This document shows, piece after piece, positions 1 through 9,421 of a stretch of DNA of 64,000 nucleotides (position 1 is the stretch's first letter; the number at the start of each line of letters is the position of its first letter). This DNA is from Candidatus Gastranaerophilales bacterium (lineage in GTDB: Bacteria > Cyanobacteriota > Vampirovibrionia > Gastranaerophilales > Gastranaerophilaceae), in the NCBI GenBank assembly GCA_944326485.1, contig CALVED010000002.1:124001-188000 (forward strand), in the 5' to 3' direction. Under the pieces are notes generated by a model, which saw only the letters and a list, made by a program, of their open reading frames with translations, made no database searches and was not told the origin of the DNA. The position numbers and the translations under genes are program-made.

Positions 1-1853
1 CCAAGTTTGGGTAAGTCATTAATTGACAAAGTTATGTTAAACAAATCGAAAGAAATATTAAAAAATTCTGTTTTATCCTTTAAGCTTAGAATTATTCCAA
101 TATGTTTGTAGTTGTTATATACATTCACATAATTACCATTAGAATCTAATTTTTTCCATAGCTTTAAATTTGGATAAATATTAGTAGAATTTATTGTTGG
201 TGCCCCAAATATAGCCGGGAAATTAGTTGTTGGATAATAATCAGCAACAAGCCAGCGACCGGGGAATTCCTTTTGTATTTGACTTATGGCCATACCAAGC
301 GGTATTTTATATACGGTATCAAGTCCTATCATAACAGGATTAATAAGGCTGTAACATGTTATTGAACCAATTATTGCTATTGTAATTATGTAATTTTTTA
401 TTTTTCTATGATTCTCTACTGCATATAATATTAAGTATGAAAATATAAAAAGAAAAATTATAATTCCTATTATATATAATGTGACAATGAAAGAATTTGT
501 GTATTGAGGAATATTTTCTATTTGTATTTGTTTAAAAGAAAATAAATATATCCCAATTATAATGGTGTATAAACTTGAAATTAACAATTTATATTTTAGA
601 TTTATATTTATATTCTCTATAATGCTAAATAATCTTCCTAATAAAATAATATCAATAAAAGAACTTGCCATAACAGCACGACTTGATGATAAATACATTC
701 CTGTTATCTTCGCAAAAAGAGGAGTAAATCCAATTGTTAGATAAAAAATCAAAAATAATTGTACACAAATAAGTATAAGAATTAATTTGTCATTAAATTT
801 TGTCTTAATTAAATAAAAGATACTTATTATAAGTGGAAGAGGAAATAATCCTATAAAATAGGAAAGTTCACATATATTTATAAAATTAAATAATTCATAT
901 GGTAATAAATAATAAAAAAGTGTATTATCAAAATTGCCGCCCAAATTAAATCTTTGCCCGGGATATATTGTATTTCTTGTTATATTAATAGCTTCTAATG
1001 ATGGAATAATTAGTGATAAAATAATTATTAAGGCTGTAAATATTGAGATAACAGGGAAAATGATATCAATCTTCTTCCTATTTCTAATTTTCCAATTATC
1101 GATAATTATCCATATTCCGATAGCTGCAAAAATATATCCGAAAGGAACTTGCCAGGCCGGATAAAAGCATAAGACAAAACCTGCAATACATAAACCTAAT
1201 AAAATAGAAAAAATCAGTTTTAATTTATATTTATTAGTTTGCATAAAATAATATATTGAAATAATACCCAGTTCTCCCCAGAATATTTGTTCTACTAAAT
1301 CATTTATTGCAAACCACCATTGAATACCTGGTGAAAATACAGTCAGAACGCTGCCTGCTAGTGATAATAGTTTATTTCTTCTTGTAATAATTTGAAAAAA
1401 CTCAAAAGTTATCAGAAATAAAAAGATTGTTCTTCCGCACCAAAACCAAGACAAACCTCTTTCTTCATCCATTATAAAATATCCCCAATAAAATGGTTTA
1501 ACAATCGAGAAAAAAGCTTTTATCGGTTGATTATATGTTGTTGCCATATTTGTTGGAGCTGCTCGCCATATGGAATTTTCTATTTTATAGTTTTCATACT
1601 TTTGACATAATGCCATTGGAGTATGAACTGCCCATTCATCAGATCTGATTAATTGTGATACTCCAATAATCGGTTTTGAGAAAAAAGATTTATTACTGCC
1701 TGTTTGAATATAATTATTATACATTCCTATAGAGGAACCATGTATTTTTAAAAATACAAATAATATAAATATTATAAAACATATTAAAATACGATACTTA
1801 TATATAAAGTCTCCAATTTTGAAAAAATTATTTTTTATTTCTATTTGTTTCAT
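1..1853 (-). CDS. Large polytopic membrane protein, probable GT-C-like surface-glycan enzyme (partial)
   Basis: Reading the minus strand from an ATG at 1851-1853 gives an open frame of about 617 codons to the left edge; the C-terminus lies outside the window. The product has a short cytoplasmic N-terminus and a first membrane helix at about residues 21-36. An extracytoplasmic loop follows with a SFFSKP...RSDEW segment (R70 to W74) and SWFWCGR further on, then many hydrophobic helices. An acidic/aromatic first loop followed by about ten helices is what GT-C-type lipid-linked-sugar transferases and the related DUF7657-like proteins look like; the exact family is inferred. It overlaps the upstream glycosyltransferase remnant by 26 bp, so both were probably co-transcribed as a surface-polysaccharide operon. 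There is no strong ribosome binding site. Confidence 0.7.
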   Translation of the reverse strand, partial: MKQIEIKNNFFKIGDFIYKYRILICFIIFILFVFLKIHGSSIGMYNNYIQTGSNKSFFSKPIIGVSQLIRSDEWAVHTPMALCQKYENYKIENSIWRAAPTNMATTYNQPIKAFFSIVKPFYWGYFIMDEERGLSWFWCGRTIFLFLITFEFFQIITRRNKLLSLAGSVLTVFSPGIQWWFAINDLVEQIFWGELGIISIYYFMQTNKYKLKLIFSILLGLCIAGFVLCFYPAWQVPFGYIFAAIGIWIIIDNWKIRNRKKIDIIFPVISIFTALIIILSLIIPSLEAINITRNTIYPGQRFNLGGNFDNTLFYYLLPYELFNFINICELSYFIGLFPLPLIISIFYLIKTKFNDKLILILICVQLFLIFYLTIGFTPLFAKITGMYLSSSRAVMASSFIDIILLGRLFSIIENININLKYKLLISSLYTIIIGIYLFSFKQIQIENIPQYTNSFIVTLYIIGIIIFLFIFSYLILYAVENHRKIKNYIITIAIIGSITCYSLINPVMIGLDTVYKIPLGMAISQIQKEFPGRWLVADYYPTTNFPAIFGAPTINSTNIYPNLKLWKKLDSNGNYVNVYNNYKHIGIILSLKDKTEFFNISFDLFNITLSINDLPKL

Positions 1854-2235
1854 ATTGAATTAATATCCATTCATAATTTCTTTTTTCGTTTTGAGCAATA
1901 GAGTCCAGAATAAACCCGCATACTAATGATAACATTGCCATAATTTCTAAACCGGATGCCAGTATTGCAAGCGGAACATGCTTTACATAGCTTATTTCTA
2001 TATAATCTTTTATCGCTGGAAGCCCAGATATTATACCAATTATAAATAAAGTGAAAGAAATTATTGAGAAAAAGAATATTGGTCTATAATTTTTAAATAA
2101 ATTAAATATAGTTAATAATACTTTAATTCCATCTTTATATGTATTTAGTTTTGAAATACTGCCTTCTTGCCTTTCTTTATAATCTATAGGTACTTGTTCA
2201 AAAGAGAATCGTTTATCTAAAGTATGTATACTCAT
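1828..2235 (-). pseudogene. GT2 (DPM1-like) glycosyltransferase, C-terminal fragment of a split gene
   Basis: 135 codons that match only the C-terminal part of bacterial DPM1-like family 2 glycosyltransferases: the VPIDYKERQEGSISKLNT motif (about residues 16-33), then two membrane helices (about 52-72 and 88-112) and a short cytoplasmic tail. The catalytic Rossmann-like domain is encoded by the overlapping upstream frame ending at 2213. The frame opens with MSIHTLDKRF, which in intact relatives follows a GFEIETE-type segment, so the ATG is probably an internal methionine and not a true start. It might still be translated by reinitiation, because it overlaps the upstream stop by 23 bp. Function as a membrane anchor alone is unlikely. 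Confidence 0.75.
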
Positions 2236-2686
2236 TTATATTTCCGTTAAATATATAATTTACAAAGAATTTTACTATGTTGTTTCCCAGATTATGACAA
2301 AAACGTCTATTTTCTTTTGTATATGAGCCATTTGATAATCTGTCTCCTATTACCATATCAACGTTTTTTTCTATAATTGGAATTATTAAATCAATTGCAG
2401 AATTGGCAGGATAAGTATCATCTCCATCTGTCATAATATATATATCGGCTTCAATCTCACTAAACATTGAACGAACAACATTGCTTTTTCCTTGTACATA
2501 TTCTTTTTTTACTATAGCACCTGAATTTTTTGCTATTTCATAAGTATTATCTGTTGAATTATTATCATATACATATATATCAGCATTTGGAAGAATTGTT
2601 TTAAAATCATTAATCACTTTTGCTATTGTTAATTCTTCATTATAACAAGGTATTAAAACAGCTATCTTTTTATCGTTTAAATTCAA
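2213..2686 (-). pseudogene. GT2 (DPM1-like) glycosyltransferase, N-terminal catalytic fragment of a split gene
   Basis: 157 codons with the start of a GT-A fold: IAVLIPCYNEE near the N-terminus, the nucleotide-sugar segment DNNSTDNT, and the metal-binding MTDGDDTYP motif (DXD type). It runs to NGNINEYTYFR and stops. Intact relatives continue about here with a DIMTGYR...GFEIETE acceptor-side segment of roughly 30 residues, which is absent from both fragments. The start appears to be TTG at 2684-2686 behind an AAAGGGA ribosome binding site; the nearby ATG at 2689-2691 is followed at once by a stop. The enzyme would normally transfer a sugar to polyprenyl phosphate. With the acceptor segment gone it is probably inactive. 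Confidence 0.8.
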
Positions 2687-2734
2687 AACATAATCCCTTT
2701 TTATAGTATTAATATTAACAAATATATAAAAAAT

Positions 2735-2767
2735 AAAAAAGAGTCATTATTTAAATGACTCTTTTTT
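2735..2767 (-). terminator. Rho-independent terminator after the acyl-CoA ligase gene
   Basis: Stem gagtcatt (2741-2748) pairs with aatgactc (2754-2761), flanked by an A run on the left and a T run on the right. It can therefore work on both strands, and lies just past the stop codon of the minus-strand gene ending at 2784. Confidence 0.85.
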
Positions 2768-2783
2768 ATTTGTATTATTTATA

Positions 2784-4946
2784 TTAGCCGCAGCAGCTGC
2801 AAGAACAGCAATCTGCAAGTTTTTGTTTCGCTTCTTCAAGTCTTACTTTGATACGACCATCAACAGCTATTCCTTCACCTGTTTTTTCTGATATTAATAA
2901 TGGATTAATATCAAGTTCATCAATGAATTTAAAATCGGTAACTAATTGAGAAAGTCTTAATAAAGTTTCTTGAATTTGTTCCATTTGAGCAGGTTTTGTT
3001 CCTCTTGCTCCTTCTAAAAGTTTATAAGCTTTTACTGATTTAATCATTTCTTCGGCATCAACGTCAGTTAGTGGGGCAATTCTAAATGTTACATCTTTCA
3101 TAACTTCAACAAATACACCGCCTAAACCGAACATCATCATTGGACCATATTGAGGATCTGTTGCAATACCGCAAACCATTTCTCTGTTGCCTTTTACCAT
3201 TTCTTGTATGATAACACCTTCAAGACCTTCAAGTAGTCCTTTTTCTTTTAATTTTTCGATTAAGTCATTATATTCAGCTCTTAGTTGTTCTTCTGATTGA
3301 ATGTTTACTCTTACGCCGCCGACATCTGTTTTGTGTGATGTTGTTTTGGAAGTCATCTTCATTACAACAGGATATCCGATAGAATTACCTACTGTTACAA
3401 CTTCATCTATGTTTGTTGCAAAACCTGATTTACAAACTCTAATTCCGTATGCATCTAAAACATCAATTGATTCACGAGTAGTTAATTGAGCTCTTCCTTC
3501 ATCTATTGATTGTTTAATTATTGAAGCAGCTTTTGCTCTGTCAACATCATAACAAGGTGCTTTACCTACTGGTTTTTCCATCCATTGTCTTTGTTGATCT
3601 AATCTTAATAATGCTTCAGCAGCTTCTTCAGCATACATATAGAATGGCATATTAACTTCCATATTTGCAATTTTTCCAAAGAAATCACTTGTTGTCATAA
3701 ATACACCAACAATTGGTTTTTGAGGATTTTTTGCTTTTATATCAATTAAAGCTTGTGCAACGTCTATATCTTTTAGACCTAAGAACGGAAGGTAAATTAC
3801 CATAATCATATCAACATTGTCATCAGCTATTACTGTTTCTAATGTTTGAATATAGTGTTCTATAGGAGCTGATGCAATCATATCAATAGGATTTTTTACA
3901 GATGCGGCTGATGGAAGGAAACTTCTTAATTTTTCTTTTGTTTCATCTGTAATTTTAGCCATTTGCATACCGCTTTCGCATATAGCGTCTGTTGCCATAA
4001 TCCCGGGACCACCTGAGTTTGTTATTATTGCAACTCTGTTGCCTTGAGGAATTGGGCAGTTTGAAAAAGCTTTTGCATTAGCAAATAAATTTTTCAAAGA
4101 AAATTCTCTTATAACACCTGATTGTTTTAATAAAGCTGCTGCAGCTTTATCTGCACCTGCTAATGAACCTGTGTGTGAGGAAGCTGCTGATGCACCTGCT
4201 GCACTTCTACCTGATTTTAGTGCTAAAATTGGTTTTTTCTTTGTTATTCTTGATGCTAATTTTCTAAAGTTTGCAGGGTTTTGTATTGATTCCATGTATA
4301 ACAATATTTGTTTTACATCGTCATCATTTTCCCAATATTCAAGCATTGTTTCAGCGTTGATATCTGCTTGGTTCCCTATTGAAACGAATTGAGCAAATCC
4401 GATATTTAAGTCTTTTAATATATTTAAAATACCGCCGCCTAAAGCTCCTGATTGTGATACAAAACCTATATCACCTCTTACTGGAAGTGATTCTGCAAAT
4501 GTAGCATCCATTTTAACTTCAGGATTTGTATTTAATACGCCTAAGCAATTTGGTCCTACACATCTCATACCGTATTCTCTAACTTTTTCAAGAAGCTTCT
4601 TCTCCATTTCAGCTCCTTCTTTTCCTGTTTCTTTAAATCCTGCGGTAATTATACAAATGCCTTTTATTCCTTTTGCGTGACATTGGTCAATTGTATCAAG
4701 TACAAATTTAGCATTAACCACTATTACTGCTAAATCAACTTCTCCCGGTACTTCACCTATATTAGTATATGCTTGGAATCCTTCGATTATTCCGCCTTTT
4801 GGATTAACAGGATAAATTTTTCCGTTAAATTTATAGTCTCTTAATCTTTGCATGATTTCTGAACCGATAGTTTTCGGCTTTGTTGAAGCTCCTATTACTG
4901 CTATTGATTTTGGCTTCATTATTTTGTCAAGAATCTCGTTTTGCAT
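2784..4946 (-). CDS. ADP-forming acyl-CoA synthetase (acetate--CoA ligase), fused alpha-beta
   Basis: 720 aa, the usual length for single-chain NDP-forming acyl-CoA synthetases. These convert acetyl-CoA (or another acyl-CoA) plus ADP and phosphate to the acid plus ATP, a fermentative energy-yielding step in the cytoplasm. Domains: CoA-binding Rossmann fold (about 9-105, SIAVIGAS), succinyl-CoA-synthetase-like domain (about 150-300) with GPNCLG at 131-136 and the phosphohistidine motif SSHTGSLAG (H258), and a C-terminal ATP-grasp domain (about 480-700). A GGAGAG ribosome binding site precedes the ATG. The gene sits 23 bp downstream of the radical SAM gene. Oddity: the last residues are LADCCSCSCCG, five cysteines in seven positions, which I do not know as a usual feature of the family. 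Confidence 0.92.
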   Translation of the reverse strand: MQNEILDKIMKPKSIAVIGASTKPKTIGSEIMQRLRDYKFNGKIYPVNPKGGIIEGFQAYTNIGEVPGEVDLAVIVVNAKFVLDTIDQCHAKGIKGICIITAGFKETGKEGAEMEKKLLEKVREYGMRCVGPNCLGVLNTNPEVKMDATFAESLPVRGDIGFVSQSGALGGGILNILKDLNIGFAQFVSIGNQADINAETMLEYWENDDDVKQILLYMESIQNPANFRKLASRITKKKPILALKSGRSAAGASAASSHTGSLAGADKAAAALLKQSGVIREFSLKNLFANAKAFSNCPIPQGNRVAIITNSGGPGIMATDAICESGMQMAKITDETKEKLRSFLPSAASVKNPIDMIASAPIEHYIQTLETVIADDNVDMIMVIYLPFLGLKDIDVAQALIDIKAKNPQKPIVGVFMTTSDFFGKIANMEVNMPFYMYAEEAAEALLRLDQQRQWMEKPVGKAPCYDVDRAKAASIIKQSIDEGRAQLTTRESIDVLDAYGIRVCKSGFATNIDEVVTVGNSIGYPVVMKMTSKTTSHKTDVGGVRVNIQSEEQLRAEYNDLIEKLKEKGLLEGLEGVIIQEMVKGNREMVCGIATDPQYGPMMMFGLGGVFVEVMKDVTFRIAPLTDVDAEEMIKSVKAYKLLEGARGTKPAQMEQIQETLLRLSQLVTDFKFIDELDINPLLISEKTGEGIAVDGRIKVRLEEAKQKLADCCSCSCCG

Positions 4947-4969
4947 TTTTCTCTCCTGCTTTTTTGACT

Positions 4970-5593
4970 CTAGTAACCATTATCTAACCAAGGGCGTTCT
5001 CTGAATTTTGCCCCTAATTCTTTTGTAATTTCTATACATTTTGCTTTATCAACATAGTAATCTTTATATCCGGTTACTATTGTTGCTGTTGTATCAAAAC
5101 CTTCTTTTACTGCTTCTTCTATAAAATCTTTAACACCATTATATGCATTTTCTATGTTTGGCATTGATATTTTATTATATATTTCTTCTGTTTCACCGTT
5201 TAAACTAATTGAAAATTTATCTACTAAACCTTTTAATTCGGGTAATACATTCCTTTTATATATCAAATTGGCATGGCCGTTTGTATTAACCCTTATAATT
5301 GTTTTTGGATATTTCTCTTTTATATATTTTGCTACTTCTTTTAGAACTTCTAATTTGAGCATTGGTTCACCATATCCGCAAAAAATAATCTCTTGTGAAA
5401 GTTTATCTTTTATTCCTTCTAATTGAGCTATTACATCTTCCGCTTTTACATTTTCGGTATTTAAAAATAAATTAGCGCCAACAACATCTTCTTTTATATT
5501 ACGGATACAGAACACACATTTATTTGTACAACTATTTGTTAAATTAATATAAACTTTACCATCTAAAATATATACTAAATTATAATCTGTCAT
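4970..5593 (-). CDS. TatD-family-associated radical SAM protein
   Basis: 207 aa. C22, C26 and C29 form the CxxxCxxC motif that binds the SAM-cleaving [4Fe-4S] cluster, within NLTNSCTNKCVFC. It is followed by the GYGEPMLKLEVL segment and an RVNTNGHANL strand. The short length and these motifs fit the radical SAM family linked to TatD nucleases in other genomes (TIGR04038-like). Its substrate is not established. No tatD gene lies in the window; the downstream partner, 23 bp away, is the acyl-CoA ligase, so the two are probably co-transcribed. Confidence 0.8.
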   Translation of the reverse strand: MTDYNLVYILDGKVYINLTNSCTNKCVFCIRNIKEDVVGANLFLNTENVKAEDVIAQLEGIKDKLSQEIIFCGYGEPMLKLEVLKEVAKYIKEKYPKTIIRVNTNGHANLIYKRNVLPELKGLVDKFSISLNGETEEIYNKISMPNIENAYNGVKDFIEEAVKEGFDTTATIVTGYKDYYVDKAKCIEITKELGAKFRERPWLDNGY

Positions 5594-5718
5594 TTATTTC
5601 ACCTATGAGTAAATTTTGACACAAATAAATATAGTAAACAAGTTTTTTTTTTGATGATAAAATTAATCTATTTTTGTTAAAAATTAGCCTAAATTTTGTT
5701 TTATGTTATTGTATAAAT

Positions 5719-6237
5719 ATGATTGAAATTCTTATTTTATATACAATTCGTAAACACGAAAAAACCATTTATTCGATTAGAAAAGAAATTTTTGAAATTT
5801 TTGGTGCTTATACAAAACCTAGTATTGGTACTATTCATCCTGCTCTTAAAAGATTGCTTAAATTAAATGCTGTTACTTTAACAGAAAGATATACTGATGG
5901 CGGTAAAAAATCTTCTTATTATTCAATCACAAAAGATGGACTTGATTGTTTTAAAAAATTATTTTTTTCAACAGTAAGTGATAATCCGTCTTTATTTTAT
6001 AATCAACTACAAATAAGATTTGCCTTAATGGGATTGTTAGATTCTGATGACAGACAAAAATTTATTACTGAAGCAAATAGGCAAGTTGAATTATATAAAT
6101 ATGAAATAGAAAAAAAATTAAAAGATGAATTTTTAGAATTAGATTATTATCAATCACAGATAATGAAAAAAACACTTAATGATTTAAATTCATTAACAGA
6201 GTTTATGAAACATTTAAAGGTAGAAAATGACGGCTAA
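5719..6237 (+). CDS. PadR-family transcriptional regulator
   Basis: A winged-helix domain of about 90 residues (MIEILILYTIRKHEKTIYSIRKEIF ... SIGTIHPALKRLLKLNAVT ... KSSYYSITKDG) is followed by a long C-terminal alpha-helical dimerisation region, as in Vir_act_alpha_C proteins. The frame is open further upstream to a TTG at 5674. I chose ATG 5719 because the PadR domain begins there and the extra 15 residues are unlike the family; neither start has a clear ribosome binding site. The last 11 bp overlap the DUF512 radical SAM gene, so it probably regulates that gene or its own operon. The ligand is unknown. Confidence 0.8.
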   Translation: MIEILILYTIRKHEKTIYSIRKEIFEIFGAYTKPSIGTIHPALKRLLKLNAVTLTERYTDGGKKSSYYSITKDGLDCFKKLFFSTVSDNPSLFYNQLQIRFALMGLLDSDDRQKFITEANRQVELYKYEIEKKLKDEFLELDYYQSQIMKKTLNDLNSLTEFMKHLKVENDG

Positions 6238-7522
6238 AATTTCGTCTGTTTTAGATAACTCAATTGCTCAAGAACTTAATATTAAAGCTGGTTCTGAATT
6301 AATCAGCATAAATGGTATTACATTGAGAGATTACATTGATTATCAATATGCCGTTATGACAGAAGAACTTACTTTTACAATAAAAAATCCTGATGGAAAT
6401 ATTGATGAATATGAAATTGAAAAAGATTTTGACGAAGATTTAGGCTTTATTTTTGAATCTGCTATCTTTGATAGAATAAAATCTTGTGCAAATAATTGTA
6501 TTTTTTGTTTTGTAGATCAGCAGCCAAAGGGACTTAGAAAATCTTTATATATAAAAGATGATGATTATAGACTTTCATACTTACAAGCTACTTATGTTAC
6601 TTTAACTAATCTTACAAAGAAAGATAAAGAGAGAATATCTAATTTGCATTTAGGACCTTTATATGTTTCTGTACATACTACAAATCCTGAATTAAGGGTG
6701 AAAATGTTAAGGAATAAGAACGCTGCAAATCTTTTGAATGAGTTAAAATTCTTGCAAGAAAATGATATCCCAATTCATACACAGATTGTTCTATGTCCTG
6801 GTTTTAATGATGGAGATGAACTTCAGAGAACTTTAAATGATTTATGGAAATTTAAAACAATTATAGGTTCAATTGCTATTGTGCCAGTTGGAATAACCAA
6901 ATATAGAAAAGAAAAATTGAACCCGGTTACTAAAGAAATAGCACTCCAAACTATTGATATTGTTGAAAAATTCAATAATAAAATAAAGAAAAATATTGCA
7001 AGTGTCTCTGATGAATTTTTCTTGCTTGCTGAAAAAGAAATACCCAATAAAAAATATTATAATGGATATTCGCAGCTTGAAGATGGTGTTGGTTCATTAA
7101 GATGTTTAATTGATGATTTTAAAAAGAGAATAAAAAAAATTCCAAAGACAGCTGTGGGATTAAAACAATATACTATTGCCTGTTCGGAAAGTGCCAAAAA
7201 AGCATTTTTTATGTTTGCTGAAGAATTAAATAAGGTAAAGAATATTGAGTTGCAAGTCATGCCTATAAAAAGTGAATTTTGGGGTGATTCTATAAATGTT
7301 GCAGGACTTATTACCGCTAATGACTTAATTAATCAGCTAAAGGATAGATGTTTTAAGGATGTTATTATTCCTTCTATTGTTTTAAGGCCATATACAACTG
7401 AATTTTTAGATGGATTAACCGTAAAAGATGTTGAAAATAAACTGAACGTAAAAATTCATATAACAAAGGATATCTATAGTACAAAAGAGTTATTTGATTT
7501 GTTATTTAAAAAATCAAAGTAA
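6227..7522 (+). CDS. DUF512-family radical SAM-like Fe-S protein with N-terminal PDZ-like domain
   Basis: 431 aa. The N-terminus (about 1-65) resembles a small PDZ-like domain (ISSVLDNSIAQELNIKAGSELISING). It is followed by C87, C91 and C94 in SCANNCIFCFVDQQPKGLRKSLYIKDDDYRLSYL, the hallmark of the DUF512/TIGR03279 group found in Cyanobacteria and Clostridia, then the DUF512 domain in the C-terminal half. The biochemical function is unknown. The ATG follows AAAGGTAGAAA and lies inside the PadR gene. The gene ends convergently with rnhB, overlapping it by 9 bp. Confidence 0.85.
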   Translation: MTAKISSVLDNSIAQELNIKAGSELISINGITLRDYIDYQYAVMTEELTFTIKNPDGNIDEYEIEKDFDEDLGFIFESAIFDRIKSCANNCIFCFVDQQPKGLRKSLYIKDDDYRLSYLQATYVTLTNLTKKDKERISNLHLGPLYVSVHTTNPELRVKMLRNKNAANLLNELKFLQENDIPIHTQIVLCPGFNDGDELQRTLNDLWKFKTIIGSIAIVPVGITKYRKEKLNPVTKEIALQTIDIVEKFNNKIKKNIASVSDEFFLLAEKEIPNKKYYNGYSQLEDGVGSLRCLIDDFKKRIKKIPKTAVGLKQYTIACSESAKKAFFMFAEELNKVKNIELQVMPIKSEFWGDSINVAGLITANDLINQLKDRCFKDVIIPSIVLRPYTTEFLDGLTVKDVENKLNVKIHITKDIYSTKELFDLLFKKSK

Positions 7523-8152
7523 AGATAGTTGCTGTGTTTTTTCAAAGTGTTTCTCGAAAAATTTTTTGCGGTGCCATTTTGTTAGTCCGTATTTATCAAC
7601 AGCATCTAAATGAGATTTTGTCATATACCCTTTATTTTCAGCCCATAAATATTGCGGATATTCTTTATCAAGTTCTTTCATAAACCTGTCTCTTGAAACT
7701 TTTGCCAAGATGCTTGCTGCTGCAATCGATGCTGATTTAAAATCCCCTTTAATAACGGCTTCTTGATTATATGTAAAATTAGGAATTTTTTTATTTCCGT
7801 CAATTAGTATCTTAACTTTTTCGGAATTAATTTTTTTTATTACTTCACTGCAACATCTTTTCATTGATAAAAGGGATGTTCTTAAAATATTTAATTGTTC
7901 AATTTCTTCAACACTTCCTTGGGCAATTGAATAAACAGAATTTTGTTTGATTATTTCAAATAGTTCTTCTCTTACTTTTTCTGATAATTGTTTTGAATCA
8001 TTTAATTTCTCTAATTGCTTATCATAAGATATAAAACATACAGCAGCGGCAAAAACAGGGCCGGCTCCGGGGCCTCTGCCTGCTTCATCCGTTCCTATTA
8101 AATAATCAAAATCTTCTGCTTTTTCTTTATCAAAATTAAAACGTTTATTCAT
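7514..8152 (-). CDS. rnhB: Ribonuclease HII
   Basis: 212 aa. Cleaves the RNA strand of RNA-DNA hybrids and removes single ribonucleotides from DNA. The N-terminal YLIGTDEAGRGPGAGPV motif supplies the DE catalytic pair (D22, E23); KILIDGN gives a further acidic residue and SIAAASILAKVSRDRFM is the typical third block. The start codon overlaps the 3' end of rbgA by 8 bp, implying translational coupling in an rplS-rbgA-rnhB group. Confidence 0.95.
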   Translation of the reverse strand: MNKRFNFDKEKAEDFDYLIGTDEAGRGPGAGPVFAAAVCFISYDKQLEKLNDSKQLSEKVREELFEIIKQNSVYSIAQGSVEEIEQLNILRTSLLSMKRCCSEVIKKINSEKVKILIDGNKKIPNFTYNQEAVIKGDFKSASIAAASILAKVSRDRFMKELDKEYPQYLWAENKGYMTKSHLDAVDKYGLTKWHRKKFFEKHFEKTQQLSLL

Positions 8153-8987
8153 TTACATCCAATGTGAGTTTGCCTAATCTTCCAACTCTGAAATCATTCA
8201 ATATATTCTGAGCACATCTTTTTGTATCTGCTTTTCCGCCTTGTACTATCCAATTACGTCTTATAGCAATGTTTTCAAGGTTAATTTCTTCTTCTTCTTT
8301 TAATTTATAATAGTTTTTTATTAAATCAGGATATATTTCATTTACATTTTTTATGAAAATATTTGCAACAGCTTCAATGTCATAAGCATTTTCTCCAATA
8401 GAATCAACAAATGCAAGTTTATATGCTTTTCTTTGATCTTCTTGTTTTAGAGGAATAATACCCGGTGTATCTAATAAATCAATTTTTGGATTTATTCTTA
8501 CCCATTGTTGATCTCTAGTTACACCTGCTTTAGCTCCTGTTTTGGCCTTTGTTTTCTTGATTAATTTATTTATTATGCTTGATTTGCCTACATTTGGCAT
8601 CCCTATAACCATAATTCTTACTGGTCTTGGAAGTAAACCTTTTTGAACAAGCTTTATAATTTTAGGTTGACCTAATTCTATAACCTTATTTAATATTTTG
8701 GATAAGTCTTTATTATCATTTGCACTCGTTGAAAGAGTTGCACATCCTGTTTTTTCTTTAATTCTTTTTATCCAGATTTGAGTTTGCTCGTTGTTTGCTA
8801 AGTCAGCCTTATTTAATAAAATTAAGCGGGGTTTATCTTTTACAAGTTTCTCAATATCGGGATACATAGAACTTTCAGGTATCCTTGCATCTAAAACCTC
8901 AATAATAACATCTACAATGTTGACTTGTTCTTTAAGTTTCTTTTCTGCTTTTGCTATATGCCCGGGATACCAGTGAATATGTTCCAT
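8145..8987 (-). CDS. rbgA: Ribosome biogenesis GTPase RbgA/YlqF
   Basis: 280 aa circularly permuted GTPase. The G4 motif NKAD (59-62) comes before G1 GMPNVGKS (129-136) and G3 DTPG (173-176), and the protein opens with the family signature IHWYPGHIAKAEKKL. RbgA-type GTPases act late in 50S subunit assembly. The position between rplS and rnhB is the order commonly seen in Firmicutes and supports the assignment. Confidence 0.93.
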   Translation of the reverse strand: MEHIHWYPGHIAKAEKKLKEQVNIVDVIIEVLDARIPESSMYPDIEKLVKDKPRLILLNKADLANNEQTQIWIKRIKEKTGCATLSTSANDNKDLSKILNKVIELGQPKIIKLVQKGLLPRPVRIMVIGMPNVGKSSIINKLIKKTKAKTGAKAGVTRDQQWVRINPKIDLLDTPGIIPLKQEDQRKAYKLAFVDSIGENAYDIEAVANIFIKNVNEIYPDLIKNYYKLKEEEEINLENIAIRRNWIVQGGKADTKRCAQNILNDFRVGRLGKLTLDVNE

Positions 8988-9006
8988 TTGTACCTCTTTA
9001 ATTAAT

Positions 9007-9048
9007 AAAAGCCATACTCAAAGTTTAAACTATGACTATGGCTTTTTT
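9007..9048 (-). terminator. Terminator between rplS and rbgA
   Basis: An interrupted stem in which gccatactca (9011-9020) pairs with tgactatggc (9033-9042) around an AT-rich loop, with AAAA to the left and a T run to the right. It would end the minus-strand rplS transcript and is nearly symmetric, so it could also act on the plus strand. Some read-through into rbgA is possible. Confidence 0.65.
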
Positions 9049-9067
9049 ATTTATCAATATACCTAAT

Positions 9068-9421
9068 CTATTTTTTTTCAATTTTCTCTTTAATACGAGT
9101 TGCTTTACCGAAGCGTTCTCTTAGGTAATACAACTTAGCACGTTTAACATCACCGCGTCTTACTACAGTGATTTTTTCTATACGTGGAGAATATACAGGG
9201 AATACACGTTCAACGCCAACACCTTGGAATATTTTTCTTACTGTTATTGTCTTACCTACTCCAGATCCGCGTTTCTTTAAAATTGTTCCTTCGAAAGCCT
9301 GTGTTCTTTCTTTGTTTCCTTCAATAATTCTTACAGAAACTCTTACTGTATCTCCGGGATTTAATTCCGGTAATTCTTTATCTAAATATTGTTTTCCTAA
9401 ATTTTCTACTATAGGGTTCAT
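9068..9421 (-). CDS. rplS: 50S ribosomal protein L19
   Basis: Canonical L19 of about 117 aa ([31 protein letters not shown] ... [21 protein letters not shown] ... [19 protein letters not shown]), located at the 30S-50S interface. The frame is also open to an ATG at 9439. I chose the ATG at 9419-9421 because an AAAGGA ribosome binding site lies 8 bases before it and L19 proteins typically begin near MNPI. It is transcribed separately from rbgA by a terminator-containing gap. Confidence 0.95.
   Translation of the reverse strand: MNPIVENLGKQYLDKELPELNPGDTVRVSVRIIEGNKERTQAFEGTILKKRGSGVGKTITVRKIFQGVGVERVFPVYSPRIEKITVVRRGDVKRAKLYYLRERFGKATRIKEKIEKK

Noticed and set aside
562-1164. Two plus-strand frames of 60 and 76 codons at the left edge
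   Set aside because: They are antisense shadows of the long open minus-strand membrane protein, with hydrophobic composition arising from its complement.
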